From: Thermoplasmatota archaeon
GTDB taxonomy: Archaea; Thermoplasmatota; Thermoplasmata; Methanomassiliicoccales; Methanomassiliicoccaceae
Reading direction: 5' to 3'
Assembly (NCBI GenBank): GCA_022709105.1
Contig: JAKIXL010000045.1
Location: 1 to 9,501 of the forward strand
DNA: 9,501 nucleotides
Shown here: positions 1 to 6,437 of the stretch, in pieces
Layout: each line of letters begins with the position of its first letter
Numbering within the stretch: the stretch's first letter is position 1
Position numbers and translations under genes: made by a program
Notes under the pieces: model-generated
The model's input: only the letters and a program-made list of their open reading frames with translations
Databases searched by the model: none
What the model was told of the DNA's origin: nothing

Positions 1-1
1 C

Positions 2-778
2 AATATGGTCATCCGCGATTATCTCGACGAGAGGATGGGGAAAAGGCTCTCCAAGGGCGTGGCCAGAGTGTTCCAGTACATGGTCCTCATGACCGCCGCT
101 CTGATCGGGTTCAACTCGATCCTGGCCCTGGACCTTTCGGCGATCGTTCTATCTCTGGGCGTGGCCGGTATAGCGGTGGCGTTCGCCTCCCAGCAGATCA
201 TCCAAAACGCCATCTCCGGTGTGCTCATCGCAATAATCAAGCCTATCCAGCTCGAGGACTGGGTGGAGGTGGGGCCGATCCCCCTAACCGGCATCAGCAG
301 GGTCAAGGACATCACCCTCATGAACACCGTCCTAAGGGAGGTGGACGGCCGGATCATAACTGTGCCGAACTCACAGATAATGAACGGAAAGGTCATCAAC
401 TACACGCGGGCCGGCTTCACCGCGGTCAACATTCCGCTGTGGGTCGGCAACATCAATGACCTTGAGCGCATCCAGCAAATAGTATTTGAGGAGGCCGATA
501 AGGACCCTTACATCCTTCCCGATGTCGATGGCGAAGAGAAGGGCGCCCTCGCTCGGTTGTTCGAGAAAAGGTCGATGAGATTGCTTTTCGGCAATGAGAA
601 CACTCTCCGGGCTCTCGATCCTCAGGTCAATATTGCCGAGATACAGGGAACCAGGGCCCGCATGATGATCAAGATATGGCTGCGGGAGCCAAGCCGGCGG
701 GAGGAGATAGCCTCGCGGTTCCTTTATGAGGTGGGCAAGAGGCTGGCCCAAGAGAACATCGAGCTGCGCGATCCTTGA
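2..778 (+). CDS. MscS-family mechanosensitive ion channel (5' end cut by window)
   Basis: This is a small-conductance mechanosensitive channel, a membrane protein that opens under membrane tension and releases solutes on hypo-osmotic shock. Counting from the ATG at 5, a hydrophobic segment lies at about residues 22-42 and the pore-lining helix at about 46-78, with the small-residue pattern SLGVAGIAVAFASQQ followed by the turn into IKPIQLEDWVEVG. The beta domain follows at about 80-135 with the family signature of a conserved PNS (121-123) and a VINYT strand. The C-terminal alpha/beta domain runs to 257. The frame is open to the window edge, and the usual first transmembrane helix is not visible, so the gene probably starts upstream; the ATG at 5 cannot be excluded. 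The gene ends 189 nt before ilvD and appears unrelated to it functionally. Family assignment is firm; the exact subfamily and ion preference are not deducible. Confidence 0.93.
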   Translation, partial: NMVIRDYLDERMGKRLSKGVARVFQYMVLMTAALIGFNSILALDLSAIVLSLGVAGIAVAFASQQIIQNAISGVLIAIIKPIQLEDWVEVGPIPLTGISRVKDITLMNTVLREVDGRIITVPNSQIMNGKVINYTRAGFTAVNIPLWVGNINDLERIQQIVFEEADKDPYILPDVDGEEKGALARLFEKRSMRLLFGNENTLRALDPQVNIAEIQGTRARMMIKIWLREPSRREEIASRFLYEVGKRLAQENIELRDP

Positions 779-925
779 GCGAAAGAACGCATGACCTCGC
801 CCATATCGCCCCGGGACAGCAGGCGTCCCAGCTCCGCCGCTTCCCCCGTAACACGATGTGGAACGAGAGGACGTCTCCCCCGCCCGATATCAGCGGATGG
901 GGCGGAGAGGTCTCAGCTCGACCTT

Positions 926-940
926 GGGAACCGTTTTCTA
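926..940 (+). promoter_or_regulatory. Weak candidate ilvD promoter (BRE/TATA-like)
   Basis: A gggaacc element (926-932) is followed by the T-rich gttttcta (933-940), about 31 nt before the ilvD ATG. The same gggaacc heptamer sits directly before the much better TATA box of the tRNA-Ala gene (2696-2710). The T-rich core is a poor TATA match, so this is a tentative call. No Shine-Dalgarno sequence is evident before 968, which fits a leaderless or very short leader. The rest of the 189-nt MscS-ilvD gap shows nothing else that I can support. Confidence 0.3.
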
Positions 941-967
941 GGCAGAACGACATGCCGCGCTGATAAG

Positions 968-2612
968 ATGCGGAGCGATCAGGTCAAGAAGGGACTGGAC
1001 AAGGCACCCAGCAGGAGCCTTCTACGGGCATCGGGGGTCACCTCGGAGGACATGGACAAGCCGTTCATAGGCATCGCCAACTCCTGGAACGAGGTCGTGC
1101 CCGGGCATGTCCACCTCAACAAGCTGGTGGACGAGGTCAAGCGGGGCATCGTGGAGGCCGGCGGAGTGCCTTTCGTGTTCGGCGTGCCGGCCGTCTGCGA
1201 CGGCATCGCCATGGGCCATTCGGGGATGCGCTACTCGCTCCCGTCCCGCGAGACCATCGCCGACTGCGTTGAGATCATGGACAACGCGCACATGTTCGAC
1301 GGGTGGGTCGGGATCACCAACTGCGACAAGGTCACCCCGGGGATGCTCATGGCCGCTGGAAGGCTCAATATCCCGGCGATAATGGTGACCGGAGGGGCAA
1401 TGGAGGCCGGTTCCTCGAACGGGCGTCAGCTCGATCTCCAGGACGTCTTCGAGGCGCTGGGGGAGCATGCCGCCGGCAAGCGGACGGAGGCCGAGGTGCT
1501 CAGAGTGGAGTGCGCCGCCTGCCCAGGCGAAGGCTCCTGCTCCGGCCTGTTCACGGCGAACACCATGGCCTGCCTGACCGAGGCCATGGGCATGAGCTTG
1601 GTGGGTTGCGCCACCTCACTTGCGATCAGCAAGAGAAAGCGCGAGATCGCACGGGCCTCCGGCCGCCGCATCGTGGAACTGGTCCGGGACCATATCGCCC
1701 CAAGGGACATAGTTACCAAGGGATCGCTGCTCAACGCCATCAAGGTGGACATGGCCATAGGCGGCTCGACCAACACCGCACTGCATCTTCCGGCGATAGC
1801 TCATGAGTTCGGGATCGACATCGACCTCCGAGCGTTCGACAAGATATCGCGGGAGGTTAAGCACATAACATCCATTCGGCCGTCCGGCCCGTACCATATC
1901 GCGGACCTTGACCGGGCCGGAGGCATACCCGCCGTCCTCAAGAGGCTCCAGGGCCAACTGTCGAACGAAGGAACGGTGTCCGGCCACAAGCTTCTGGACA
2001 TCGCCGAGGCGGCGATAATCTACGACGAGGAGGTCGTTCGACCAGTCAGCCGTCCCTTCCACGAGCAGGGAGGCATCGCCGTCCTTTATGGCAATCTCGC
2101 TCCGGAGGGCTCTGTGGTCAAGCAGGCGGCCGTGTCGGAGAGGATGATGTACTTCACCGGCCGCGCCCGGGTCTTCGATTCGGAGGGCAAGGCCATAGAG
2201 GCGATCGTCGCCAGGAGAATTGTTAAGGGCGACGTGGTCGTGATACGATATGAAGGGCCGCAGGGAGGCCCAGGTATGGCGGAGATGCTCTCGCCGACCT
2301 CCCTGATATCCGGGATGGGACTGTCGGACGATGTCGCTCTGATCACCGATGGAAGGTTCTCAGGCGCCACCAGAGGTCCTTGCATAGGTCACGTATCGCC
2401 GGAAGCGTATGCCGGAGGGCCTATCGCAGCGGTGAGGGAAGGAGATAGGATCACCATCGACATACCTGGCCGCAAGCTGCATCTGGACGTGACGGACCAG
2501 GAGATCGAGGCTCAGGGAAGTCAGGCCGGTAGAGCGCCCGGTCACCGGGATACTCGCCAAATACCGCAAGCTGGTCGGCAGCGCGGCCCGCGGGGCTGTG
2601 ATGGAGCGATAG
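968..2612 (+). CDS. ilvD: Dihydroxy-acid dehydratase, with a frameshift near its 3' end
   Basis: IlvD dehydrates 2,3-dihydroxy-isovalerate and 2,3-dihydroxy-3-methylvalerate to 2-keto acids in valine, leucine and isoleucine synthesis, in the cytoplasm, using an Fe-S cluster. The start at 968 gives the usual archaeal MRSDxxKKGL opening. Visible motifs are NSWNEVVPGHVHL near 40, CDGIAMGH (Cys77, Asp78), NCDK (Cys119), CPGEGSCSGLFTANTM (Cys185, Cys191), the GGSTNT segment, VIRYEGPQGGPGM, and LITDGRFSGATRG. A Gly stands where [2Fe-2S] dehydratases carry a third Cys (GHVHL), as in the E. coli [4Fe-4S] enzyme. Residues up to about 514 match the family. From 2511 the expected C-terminus (LREVRPVERPVTG, then ILAKYRKLVGSAARGAV) continues in the +1-shifted frame to TAG at 2610-2612, giving about 548 residues in total, the normal length. 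Reading straight on instead gives an 85-residue unrelated tail ending at 2767 inside the tRNA gene. This is either an assembly error or a real inactivating indel. Confidence 0.93.
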
Positions 2613-2695
2613 GGCGCGATCATCCCCGCGCGCCCGAAGGCCGCAAAAAGCGGGTTCCGAACGATCTTCAGGCGGCCGCGCAATGCTGGGCGCAT

Positions 2696-2710
2696 GGGAA
2701 CCTATTTATT
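2696..2710 (+). promoter_or_regulatory. tRNA-Ala promoter (BRE + TATA box)
   Basis: The element gggaacc (2696-2702) followed by tatttatt (2703-2710) looks like an archaeal BRE plus TATA box. Its centre is about 29 nt before the first base of the mature tRNA, so transcription would start a few bases upstream of 2736. It lies within the spurious straight-through reading of ilvD, further evidence that this reading is not coding. Confidence 0.6.
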
Positions 2711-2735
2711 CGATATGGCGTTACGAGTCGGTCAA

Positions 2736-2809
2736 GGGCGGATAGATCAGCTCGGAAGATCGCGTGATTTGCAATCACGAGGCCCCGGGTTCAAATCCCG
2801 GTCCGTCCA
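2736..2809 (+). tRNA. tRNA-Ala (anticodon TGC)
   Basis: The 74-nt cloverleaf folds fully. The acceptor stem is 2736-2742 with 2802-2808, including a G3-U70 wobble pair, the classic alanine identity element. The D stem is gatc/gatc (2745-2748, 2758-2761). The anticodon stem is cgtga/tcacg (2763-2767, 2775-2779) with loop TTTGCAA, so the anticodon is TGC (2770-2772), decoding GCA. The variable loop is 5 nt, and the T stem ccggg/cccgg (2785-2789, 2797-2801) encloses TTCAAAT. The discriminator base is A (2809). No 3' CCA is encoded and there is no intron, so the CCA must be added enzymatically. It is preceded by its own TATA box and followed by a pyrimidine-rich tract. Confidence 0.97.
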
Positions 2810-2933
2810 TCTTTTCTTCCTTCATCGTTCGACATTTCCCGTTCTCCACCTTCACCAGCTGCACCATCCATCCCGGTATGCTGTCCGCATAGATGCCGGG
2901 GCAATACATCGCCTTCGGCATCAACGTGACCAT
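2775..2933 (-). other. Possible small ORF or gene remnant, 52 codons
   Basis: The 250 nt between the tRNA and the 3' end of the permease gene contain no firm gene. The most protein-like frame is on the minus strand from an ATG at 2933 (MVTLMPKAMYCPGIYADSIP, then a basic tail) to a TGA at 2775-2777 inside the antisense of the tRNA. Third codon positions are mostly G or C, as in the neighbouring genes. The same frame stays open upstream of the ATG to about 2995. Against it: no ribosome binding site or TATA box is evident, and the last codons are simply the reverse complement of the tRNA T arm. I do not recognise the protein; it could be a degraded gene end. Confidence 0.2.
2810..2822 (+). terminator. 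T-rich tract behind tRNA-Ala
   Basis: A pyrimidine tract (tcttttcttcctt) starts directly after the discriminator base. Archaeal RNA polymerase terminates at oligo-T runs, so this is the probable end of the tRNA transcript. There is no hairpin requirement, and the call rests on position and composition only. Confidence 0.45.
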
Positions 2934-3059
2934 GAGGGCAGGACCGCAAGAGAAGATGGCCCGGCCGGTCCGCCGATAACACGCAGATGCCGATCGTCAC
3001 AGGCTGGTGGAAGGACACAATGCGCTCCACTCGGCCCAAGAACCGCGCGCCACTCTCGG

Positions 3060-3965
3060 TCAGAGGGCCAGCCCGACAAGGAAGCTCACCAGCGGCGCGA
3101 TGATCCAGCCCAGCACGATCATAACGAACGGCCTGACGGCAATGAACCTCTCCTTATGGGAAAGACCAGCGCCGAAGATGGCGGCAGAGAGGGTCTGTGT
3201 GCTGGAAAGAGGGACCCCGTTCGCGCTCGCGAAGAAGATCATGAACGTGGAGGTGGCCGACGTCACGAACGCGCTCGAATAGCCGATCAGGTACATTTCC
3301 GAACCGACCCTTTTCATCTGCCTCGAGCTCAGGAAGAACGATCCGAACACAATGGCCGCGATGGCCACCAAGGTCTGCGCGGACTCGAACCCGCTGACCG
3401 CGACGACCAAGGCAAGGGAGTTCGCGCCTACCGCAACCGCGGTAAGGAACGAGGCCGCGACAACCAGGAGCTTGTACCTTTCGGTCCTTTTCCACACATC
3501 CCTCGGCCCAGACCTCGAGATCAGCCTCATAGAGAAATAAGCGATCATGATGGATAGAATGGGCACGGCCATCCACACCATGATGATGTACCCTAGGAAC
3601 TGAAGGTCGATGGGGAGCCCCTTGGCGACCGAGATGCCTGTGAGCATTCCGGTCAGCGCGGATGTGACCGAAAGCGGCACTCTCAGCAAGCTCCCTAGGA
3701 CGAAGACGGCCACGGTCGATAGCAGGACCTCTGATGCCAGATCCGCTCCGAGGCCGTCGGGGAACAGAGCATGCGCCGAACGTACCATATTTTCTCCCAG
3801 CAGTAAGAGGCCGAGCACATAGCCGAAGATGCCCATGATCGTGGCTGCTCTTCGGTCGATCATCCTCGCCCCCACGGCTGCACCCATGCATGCTGCAAGA
3901 TTATTGCCCGAGACCAGGGCCGCCGAGAGGAAGAGCGCTGGGAGAAGAAGGATCGTTTGTACCAT
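3060..3965 (-). CDS. PiT-family inorganic phosphate (anion) permease
   Basis: A 301-residue integral membrane protein of the PiT/PHO-4 family, which takes up phosphate (or related anions) by ion symport. The two inverted family repeats are visible: GNNLAACMGAAVGARMI (20-36) with VPLSVTSALTG (96-106), and GANSLALVVAVSG (180-192) with VPLSSTQTLSA (251-261). About eight or nine hydrophobic helices cover most of the chain. The conserved Asp of the usual GANDxAN motif is replaced by Asn22 and Ser182, which leaves substrate and coupling ion uncertain. The ATG at 3965 overlaps the TGA of the DUF47 gene by one base (TGATG), with GAGGTG immediately before it, indicating translational coupling; this start is preferred over an 18-residue longer reading. 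DUF47-PiT pairs are common in archaea and bacteria, and the partner probably regulates the permease. Confidence 0.9.
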   Translation of the reverse strand: MVQTILLLPALFLSAALVSGNNLAACMGAAVGARMIDRRAATIMGIFGYVLGLLLLGENMVRSAHALFPDGLGADLASEVLLSTVAVFVLGSLLRVPLSVTSALTGMLTGISVAKGLPIDLQFLGYIIMVWMAVPILSIMIAYFSMRLISRSGPRDVWKRTERYKLLVVAASFLTAVAVGANSLALVVAVSGFESAQTLVAIAAIVFGSFFLSSRQMKRVGSEMYLIGYSSAFVTSATSTFMIFFASANGVPLSSTQTLSAAIFGAGLSHKERFIAVRPFVMIVLGWIIAPLVSFLVGLAL

Positions 3966-4657
3966 CACCTCGAGATAGTTGTGGTTATGGAGACCAGGAG
4001 GTCCGCCATGTCCTCGCACGAGTCCAGTATGTCGTCGAACTTTTGCAGCATCTCCGAAAGATGCGCGAATTGCAGATAGTGCATGTCCTGGGCCGATGCA
4101 TACAGCATGTCGAACCCATGGTCCTTGATGTTATCTCCCTCCTCTTCCAGAAGCTCGATGTCATTTCTCAGCTCTGTTATCTTGCCAAGGTTCGATGCCC
4201 TCAGCATTTCCAACAATATCATCATCCCCTTCTCGGCAAGGTCAAGGAACTTGATGAGGAGCGTCTCCATCTCCGCAGTCTGAGCCGAAAGACCGTTGCT
4301 GAAGGTGACCTTCGAGATCCTGAGGAGCTCCCTGCTGACCCAAAAATAATCATCAACGATCGAGTCCGCCAGATCAACGCATTCCAGCAGATTGTCCAGA
4401 ACGTTGGGGTTGACCGCTCCGCCGGTGATCCCGCTCCTTATCGCGAAGGAAAGCTGGTCTGCCTGCTTCTCCAGCAGCCTGATGTCCTCGTTAAGGGCGG
4501 TCAATGACGAGCTGGAGGACAGCATCTCTATCATTACGGCGTTCGCCCTCCGGCCCAGCTCTATCATTCTCGACAGGTCGTTGAACGTCCTTCTTTCACC
4601 TGCTGAGAGGATCGCTGTTATGTGCCCGAGCCCAAATCGTCCCCTTCGTCTCGCCAC
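3965..4657 (-). CDS. DUF47 family PhoU-like regulator of the adjacent permease
   Basis: A 230-residue, almost wholly helical cytoplasmic protein of the DUF47/TIGR00153 group, distant relatives of PhoU. Two E-xxx-D metal-site motifs of PhoU type are visible in the two halves of the protein, EKQAD (63-67) and EEEGD (171-175), consistent with a pair of helical bundles. Further acidic helices occur around 91-105 and 205-222. The start is a GTG at 4657 preceded by a strong Shine-Dalgarno (GAGGTGAGG, ending a few bases before the GTG); no in-frame ATG competes. The stop TGA overlaps the permease ATG. The family usually sits beside PiT permeases and is thought to control transport activity; that role is inferred here. 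The amino-terminal segment is basic (MARRRGRF). Confidence 0.9.
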   Translation of the reverse strand: MARRRGRFGLGHITAILSAGERRTFNDLSRMIELGRRANAVMIEMLSSSSSLTALNEDIRLLEKQADQLSFAIRSGITGGAVNPNVLDNLLECVDLADSIVDDYFWVSRELLRISKVTFSNGLSAQTAEMETLLIKFLDLAEKGMMILLEMLRASNLGKITELRNDIELLEEEGDNIKDHGFDMLYASAQDMHYLQFAHLSEMLQKFDDILDSCEDMADLLVSITTTISR

Positions 4658-4661
4658 GACC

Positions 4662-4940
4662 TCACCTCTTCCTCGAACAGAAGCCCTCGGCGCCCGCGCT
4701 CTCGAACGTGGTCATGGCTTGGAACCGCCGTCCTCGAGGGACCAGCGCGGCCTTGGGAGCAGGAGGGCCTATGCCCAGGACCCATCTGGATCCATGTTCT
4801 CGCGTTTTGCATACTTCCAATGCGTCCATTCGTTCGACCGGGAATGCCTGTTTCCATGCATCATTCACTATTTCAAATGAATTGCGGCTTGTTCCGTTAT
4901 TCAGTGTTATCAAGGTAGTTCGTCCCTCATTTATCGTCAT
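4662..4940 (-). CDS. Possible 92-residue hypothetical protein leading the DUF47-PiT operon
   Basis: An ORF from ATG 4940 to a TGA at 4664-4662 ends only 4 nt before the GTG of the DUF47 gene, and its stop lies within that gene's Shine-Dalgarno stretch, an arrangement typical of an operon. Its second half uses GC-rich third positions like neighbouring genes, while the first half (AT-rich DNA, about 4850-4940) does not. I recognise no domain, and there is no signal peptide or membrane segment. No Shine-Dalgarno precedes the ATG; an AT-rich stretch (about 4970-4979) could be a poor TATA box for a short leader. A plus-strand ORF covers much of the same DNA but looks less protein-like. Alternatively this is simply the leader of the operon. 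Confidence 0.35.
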   Translation of the reverse strand: MTINEGRTTLITLNNGTSRNSFEIVNDAWKQAFPVERMDALEVCKTREHGSRWVLGIGPPAPKAALVPRGRRFQAMTTFESAGAEGFCSRKR

Positions 4941-5024
4941 TGAAATGAGAGTTCACATCAAAAACACTACATTATTCGTATCAGGTGCTGGACATCCGGC
5001 ATATCGTCCAATGAGCGCAGCTCT

Positions 5025-5046
5025 GCCGATCTGACACAGGATCGGC
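5025..5046. repeat. Inverted repeat (7-bp arms, 8-nt loop)
   Basis: The arms gccgatc (5025-5031) and gatcggc (5040-5046) are perfectly complementary around tgacacag. No T-run follows on either strand, so it is not a classical terminator. It may be a protein-binding site, an RNA structure, or chance. Confidence 0.4.
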
Positions 5047-5078
5047 CGTGATGCGGACCGAGGAGGGCCCATCAAAGG

Positions 5079-5090
5079 CCTTCTAGAAGG
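5079..5090. repeat. Perfect 12-nt palindrome
   Basis: The sequence ccttctagaagg is its own reverse complement. It lies in DNA without a firm gene, about 270 nt upstream of the surface-protein gene. Function unknown; it could be an operator or chance. Confidence 0.35.
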
Positions 5091-5328
5091 ACATCGCGTA
5101 GAGAGGAGGCCGTTCGGGTCGATGCGCCGGAACATGCCCAGGCCTTTCTGGTGCTCCACAACATCAGGTGGCCTGCGGGACACTGCCGCCAGGCCAGGTC
5201 CAGCGGATTACCGGTACTCTCACGATCGCCCATTTCTCATCGCGGTCGATCCGGAACCTTTCTTTCTGCCGGGTGAATGCAGGTCGGTCCTCTGCCCCAG
5301 CTCTTGACCTCCGCGGGAGCAAACAAAG

Positions 5329-5336
5329 CTAATAAG
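5329..5336 (+). promoter_or_regulatory. TATA box of the surface-protein gene (leaderless)
   Basis: The AT-rich ctaataag is preceded by the purine-rich aaacaaag. Its centre lies about 27 nt upstream of the ATG at 5359, the spacing at which transcription would start on the start codon itself. No Shine-Dalgarno precedes the ATG, in agreement with a leaderless message. Confidence 0.45.
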
Positions 5337-5351
5337 GGCAGGTTCCTTATT
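5331..5351. promoter_or_regulatory. Operator-like inverted repeat over the surface-protein promoter
   Basis: Perfect 7-bp arms aataagg (5331-5337) and ccttatt (5345-5351) are separated by 7 nt. The left arm overlaps the candidate TATA box and the right arm ends 7 nt before the start codon. A protein bound here would block TBP or RNA polymerase, the usual position of archaeal repressor sites. The regulator is not in the window. Confidence 0.4.
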
Positions 5352-5358
5352 TCCAGGC

Positions 5359-6309
5359 ATGTACCGATTGTCCGGGGACCGCTCTGGGCTGACGGGGGTC
5401 CTGATCGCCATACTGATCATGATCTTGATCATAATCGCGGCGATCGCGCTGTTCCTTGTGCCGTTCAAGACCGTCAATGTGAACGAATCGCGGCAGGTAG
5501 AGCTTGCCCCAGGCGTTCGATCGTTGACAGTGAACGCATCCATGGACATCGGGAGCATGACCATAAGGTTCGTCAATGACAGCTCTGAGGCCGCATCCAT
5601 GTCCCTTGTGGGAACCCATCGCTCCGGCCTCTTCGGCCCAGAGCGTCCGGTTAACGTGAGCTGGGCCGTGGCCAACGGCACGGACAGCATATCCATCGAG
5701 CTCAACGTCAGCATGGGCCGGAACATTGGGTGGTTCGGAAGCAATGATGTAAGGTGTGACCTTAACATCTCCAACCGACTTATCACCTCTCTGACGGTGA
5801 AAAATTCTCTGGGAGCGGTGAACGTAACGACCGCTGACGGCGTTGTCCTGACCGGCCTGAACATCAGAGCTTCCGCCGGAGGGATCAAGGCCGATCTCGC
5901 GAGCGGTACGACCCTGGACGGGCCGCTGAGGATAAACACCTCCCTTGGCGGAGTGGACTTTGGATGGACAGACCTCAGGGCGACGAACAACGCGAGCGTT
6001 GACCTGACGGCATCGGCCGGAGGCGTAAGGCTCATCATCATGCAGTCCAGCGAACTGGGCAGCAACTTGACGGTGCGGTCCACCGCATCCCTGGGCGGGA
6101 TAGATCTGAACCTTGACGTAGTAGGCAATACTTCCGCCCGCGTTCAATCGCATGCCGAGCTGGGAGGGGTGCGCGTCGGCCATCGCAGCGGGTTCAACGG
6201 GACCGATGAGGACCTGGTTTCCACGAACTATCCATCGGACCACGTCCTGGACGTACGCTCCAACGCCAGCGCCGGCGGCATCAACATCCGTCTCAACTAC
6301 CGGCCTTGA
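5359..6309 (+). CDS. Membrane-anchored, glycine-turn repeat surface protein (DUF4097-like)
   Basis: A 316-residue protein with a short cytoplasmic N-terminus, one strong hydrophobic anchor (about 12-35) and an external domain of about 280 residues. The domain is built of repeats with the turn S-[AL]-G-[GA]-[VI]-x-[hydrophobic]: SLGAVNV (150), SAGGIKA (172), SLGGVDF (195), SAGGVRL (219), SLGGIDL (244), ELGGVRV (267) and SAGGINI (304), spaced 22-25 residues except the last. This regular pattern suggests stacked beta-strands, as in DUF4097/adhesin-like domains of bacteria and archaea. The domain carries 14 N-x-S/T sequons (for example 42, 59, 73, 99, 106, 116, 136, 155, 193, 211, 236, 257, 280, 302), suggesting dense N-glycosylation outside the cell. 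A single Cys (133) argues against disulphides. The gene stands alone. Function is unknown; the DUF4097 likeness is from the repeat pattern, without a search. Confidence 0.85.
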   Translation: MYRLSGDRSGLTGVLIAILIMILIIIAAIALFLVPFKTVNVNESRQVELAPGVRSLTVNASMDIGSMTIRFVNDSSEAASMSLVGTHRSGLFGPERPVNVSWAVANGTDSISIELNVSMGRNIGWFGSNDVRCDLNISNRLITSLTVKNSLGAVNVTTADGVVLTGLNIRASAGGIKADLASGTTLDGPLRINTSLGGVDFGWTDLRATNNASVDLTASAGGVRLIIMQSSELGSNLTVRSTASLGGIDLNLDVVGNTSARVQSHAELGGVRVGHRSGFNGTDEDLVSTNYPSDHVLDVRSNASAGGINIRLNYRP

Positions 6310-6410
6310 CCATCGGCGCGTGGGGATGCTGTCAAGCGCCTCTCTCTGGCCGGTGATCAAGGGCACCGGTTCCCGGACGACGGAAGGCCGCGCCGCATCC
6401 CGACATCAAA

Positions 6411-6416
6411 TTATAT
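6411..6416 (+). promoter_or_regulatory. TATA box of the zinc-protein gene (leaderless)
   Basis: The core ttatat, preceded by catcaaa, is centred about 25 nt upstream of the ATG at 6438, so the transcript probably begins on or next to the start codon. No Shine-Dalgarno is present. This spacing selects 6438 rather than the TTG at 6435 or the ATG at 6444. Confidence 0.6.
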
Positions 6417-6429
6417 CGACGAGTCGATA
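6414..6429. promoter_or_regulatory. Operator-like inverted repeat overlapping the TATA box
   Basis: The 16-nt sequence tatcgacgagtcgata has perfect 7-bp arms (6414-6420 and 6423-6429) around a 2-nt centre. It overlaps the right half of the TATA box and stops 9 nt before the probable transcription start. This is the position of known archaeal repressor operators. No candidate regulator gene is adjacent, although the downstream protein itself has zinc modules that might bind nucleic acid. Confidence 0.5.
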
Positions 6430-6437
6430 CTAGTTTG

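Larger units (their letters stand above)
4941..5328. other. Stretch without a firm gene, containing a hairpin and a palindrome
   Basis: No gene here convinces me on either strand. The left part (about 4850-4985) is noticeably AT-richer than the surroundings and probably holds regulatory DNA for the minus-strand operon. A hairpin (gccgatc, 8-nt loop, gatcggc) lies at 5025-5046, and a perfect 12-nt palindrome ccttctagaagg at 5079-5090. The right part has two short minus-strand frames with protein-like composition (5164-5322, and 4953-5183 in another frame) that could be remnants of a broken gene. No tRNA, rRNA or SRP RNA pattern was recognised. Confidence 0.5.

Noticed and set aside
669..963. 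Frames in the gap between the MscS gene and ilvD
   Set aside because: Compositionally biased, no start signals, no recognisable motif on either strand.
2511..2767. Straight-frame C-terminal extension of ilvD (85 residues, ending at 2767)
   Set aside because: The family C-terminus is present in the neighbouring frame, and the extension crosses the tRNA promoter and half of the tRNA; composition is low-complexity Arg/Gly/Gln as expected for a wrong frame.
2763..2779. Reading the tRNA as tRNA-Cys (GCA)
   Set aside because: The 5-bp anticodon stem places TGC, not GCA, at positions 34-36, and the G3-U70 pair is the alanine identity element.
3890..4507. 205-residue plus-strand frame opposite the DUF47 gene
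   Set aside because: Shadow of a gene with a good Shine-Dalgarno, PhoU-type motifs and an operon partner.
5347..6366. Long minus-strand frames opposite the surface-protein gene
   Set aside because: They mirror the real gene in GC-rich DNA; the plus frame has a clear anchor, repeats and promoter, the minus frames have none.
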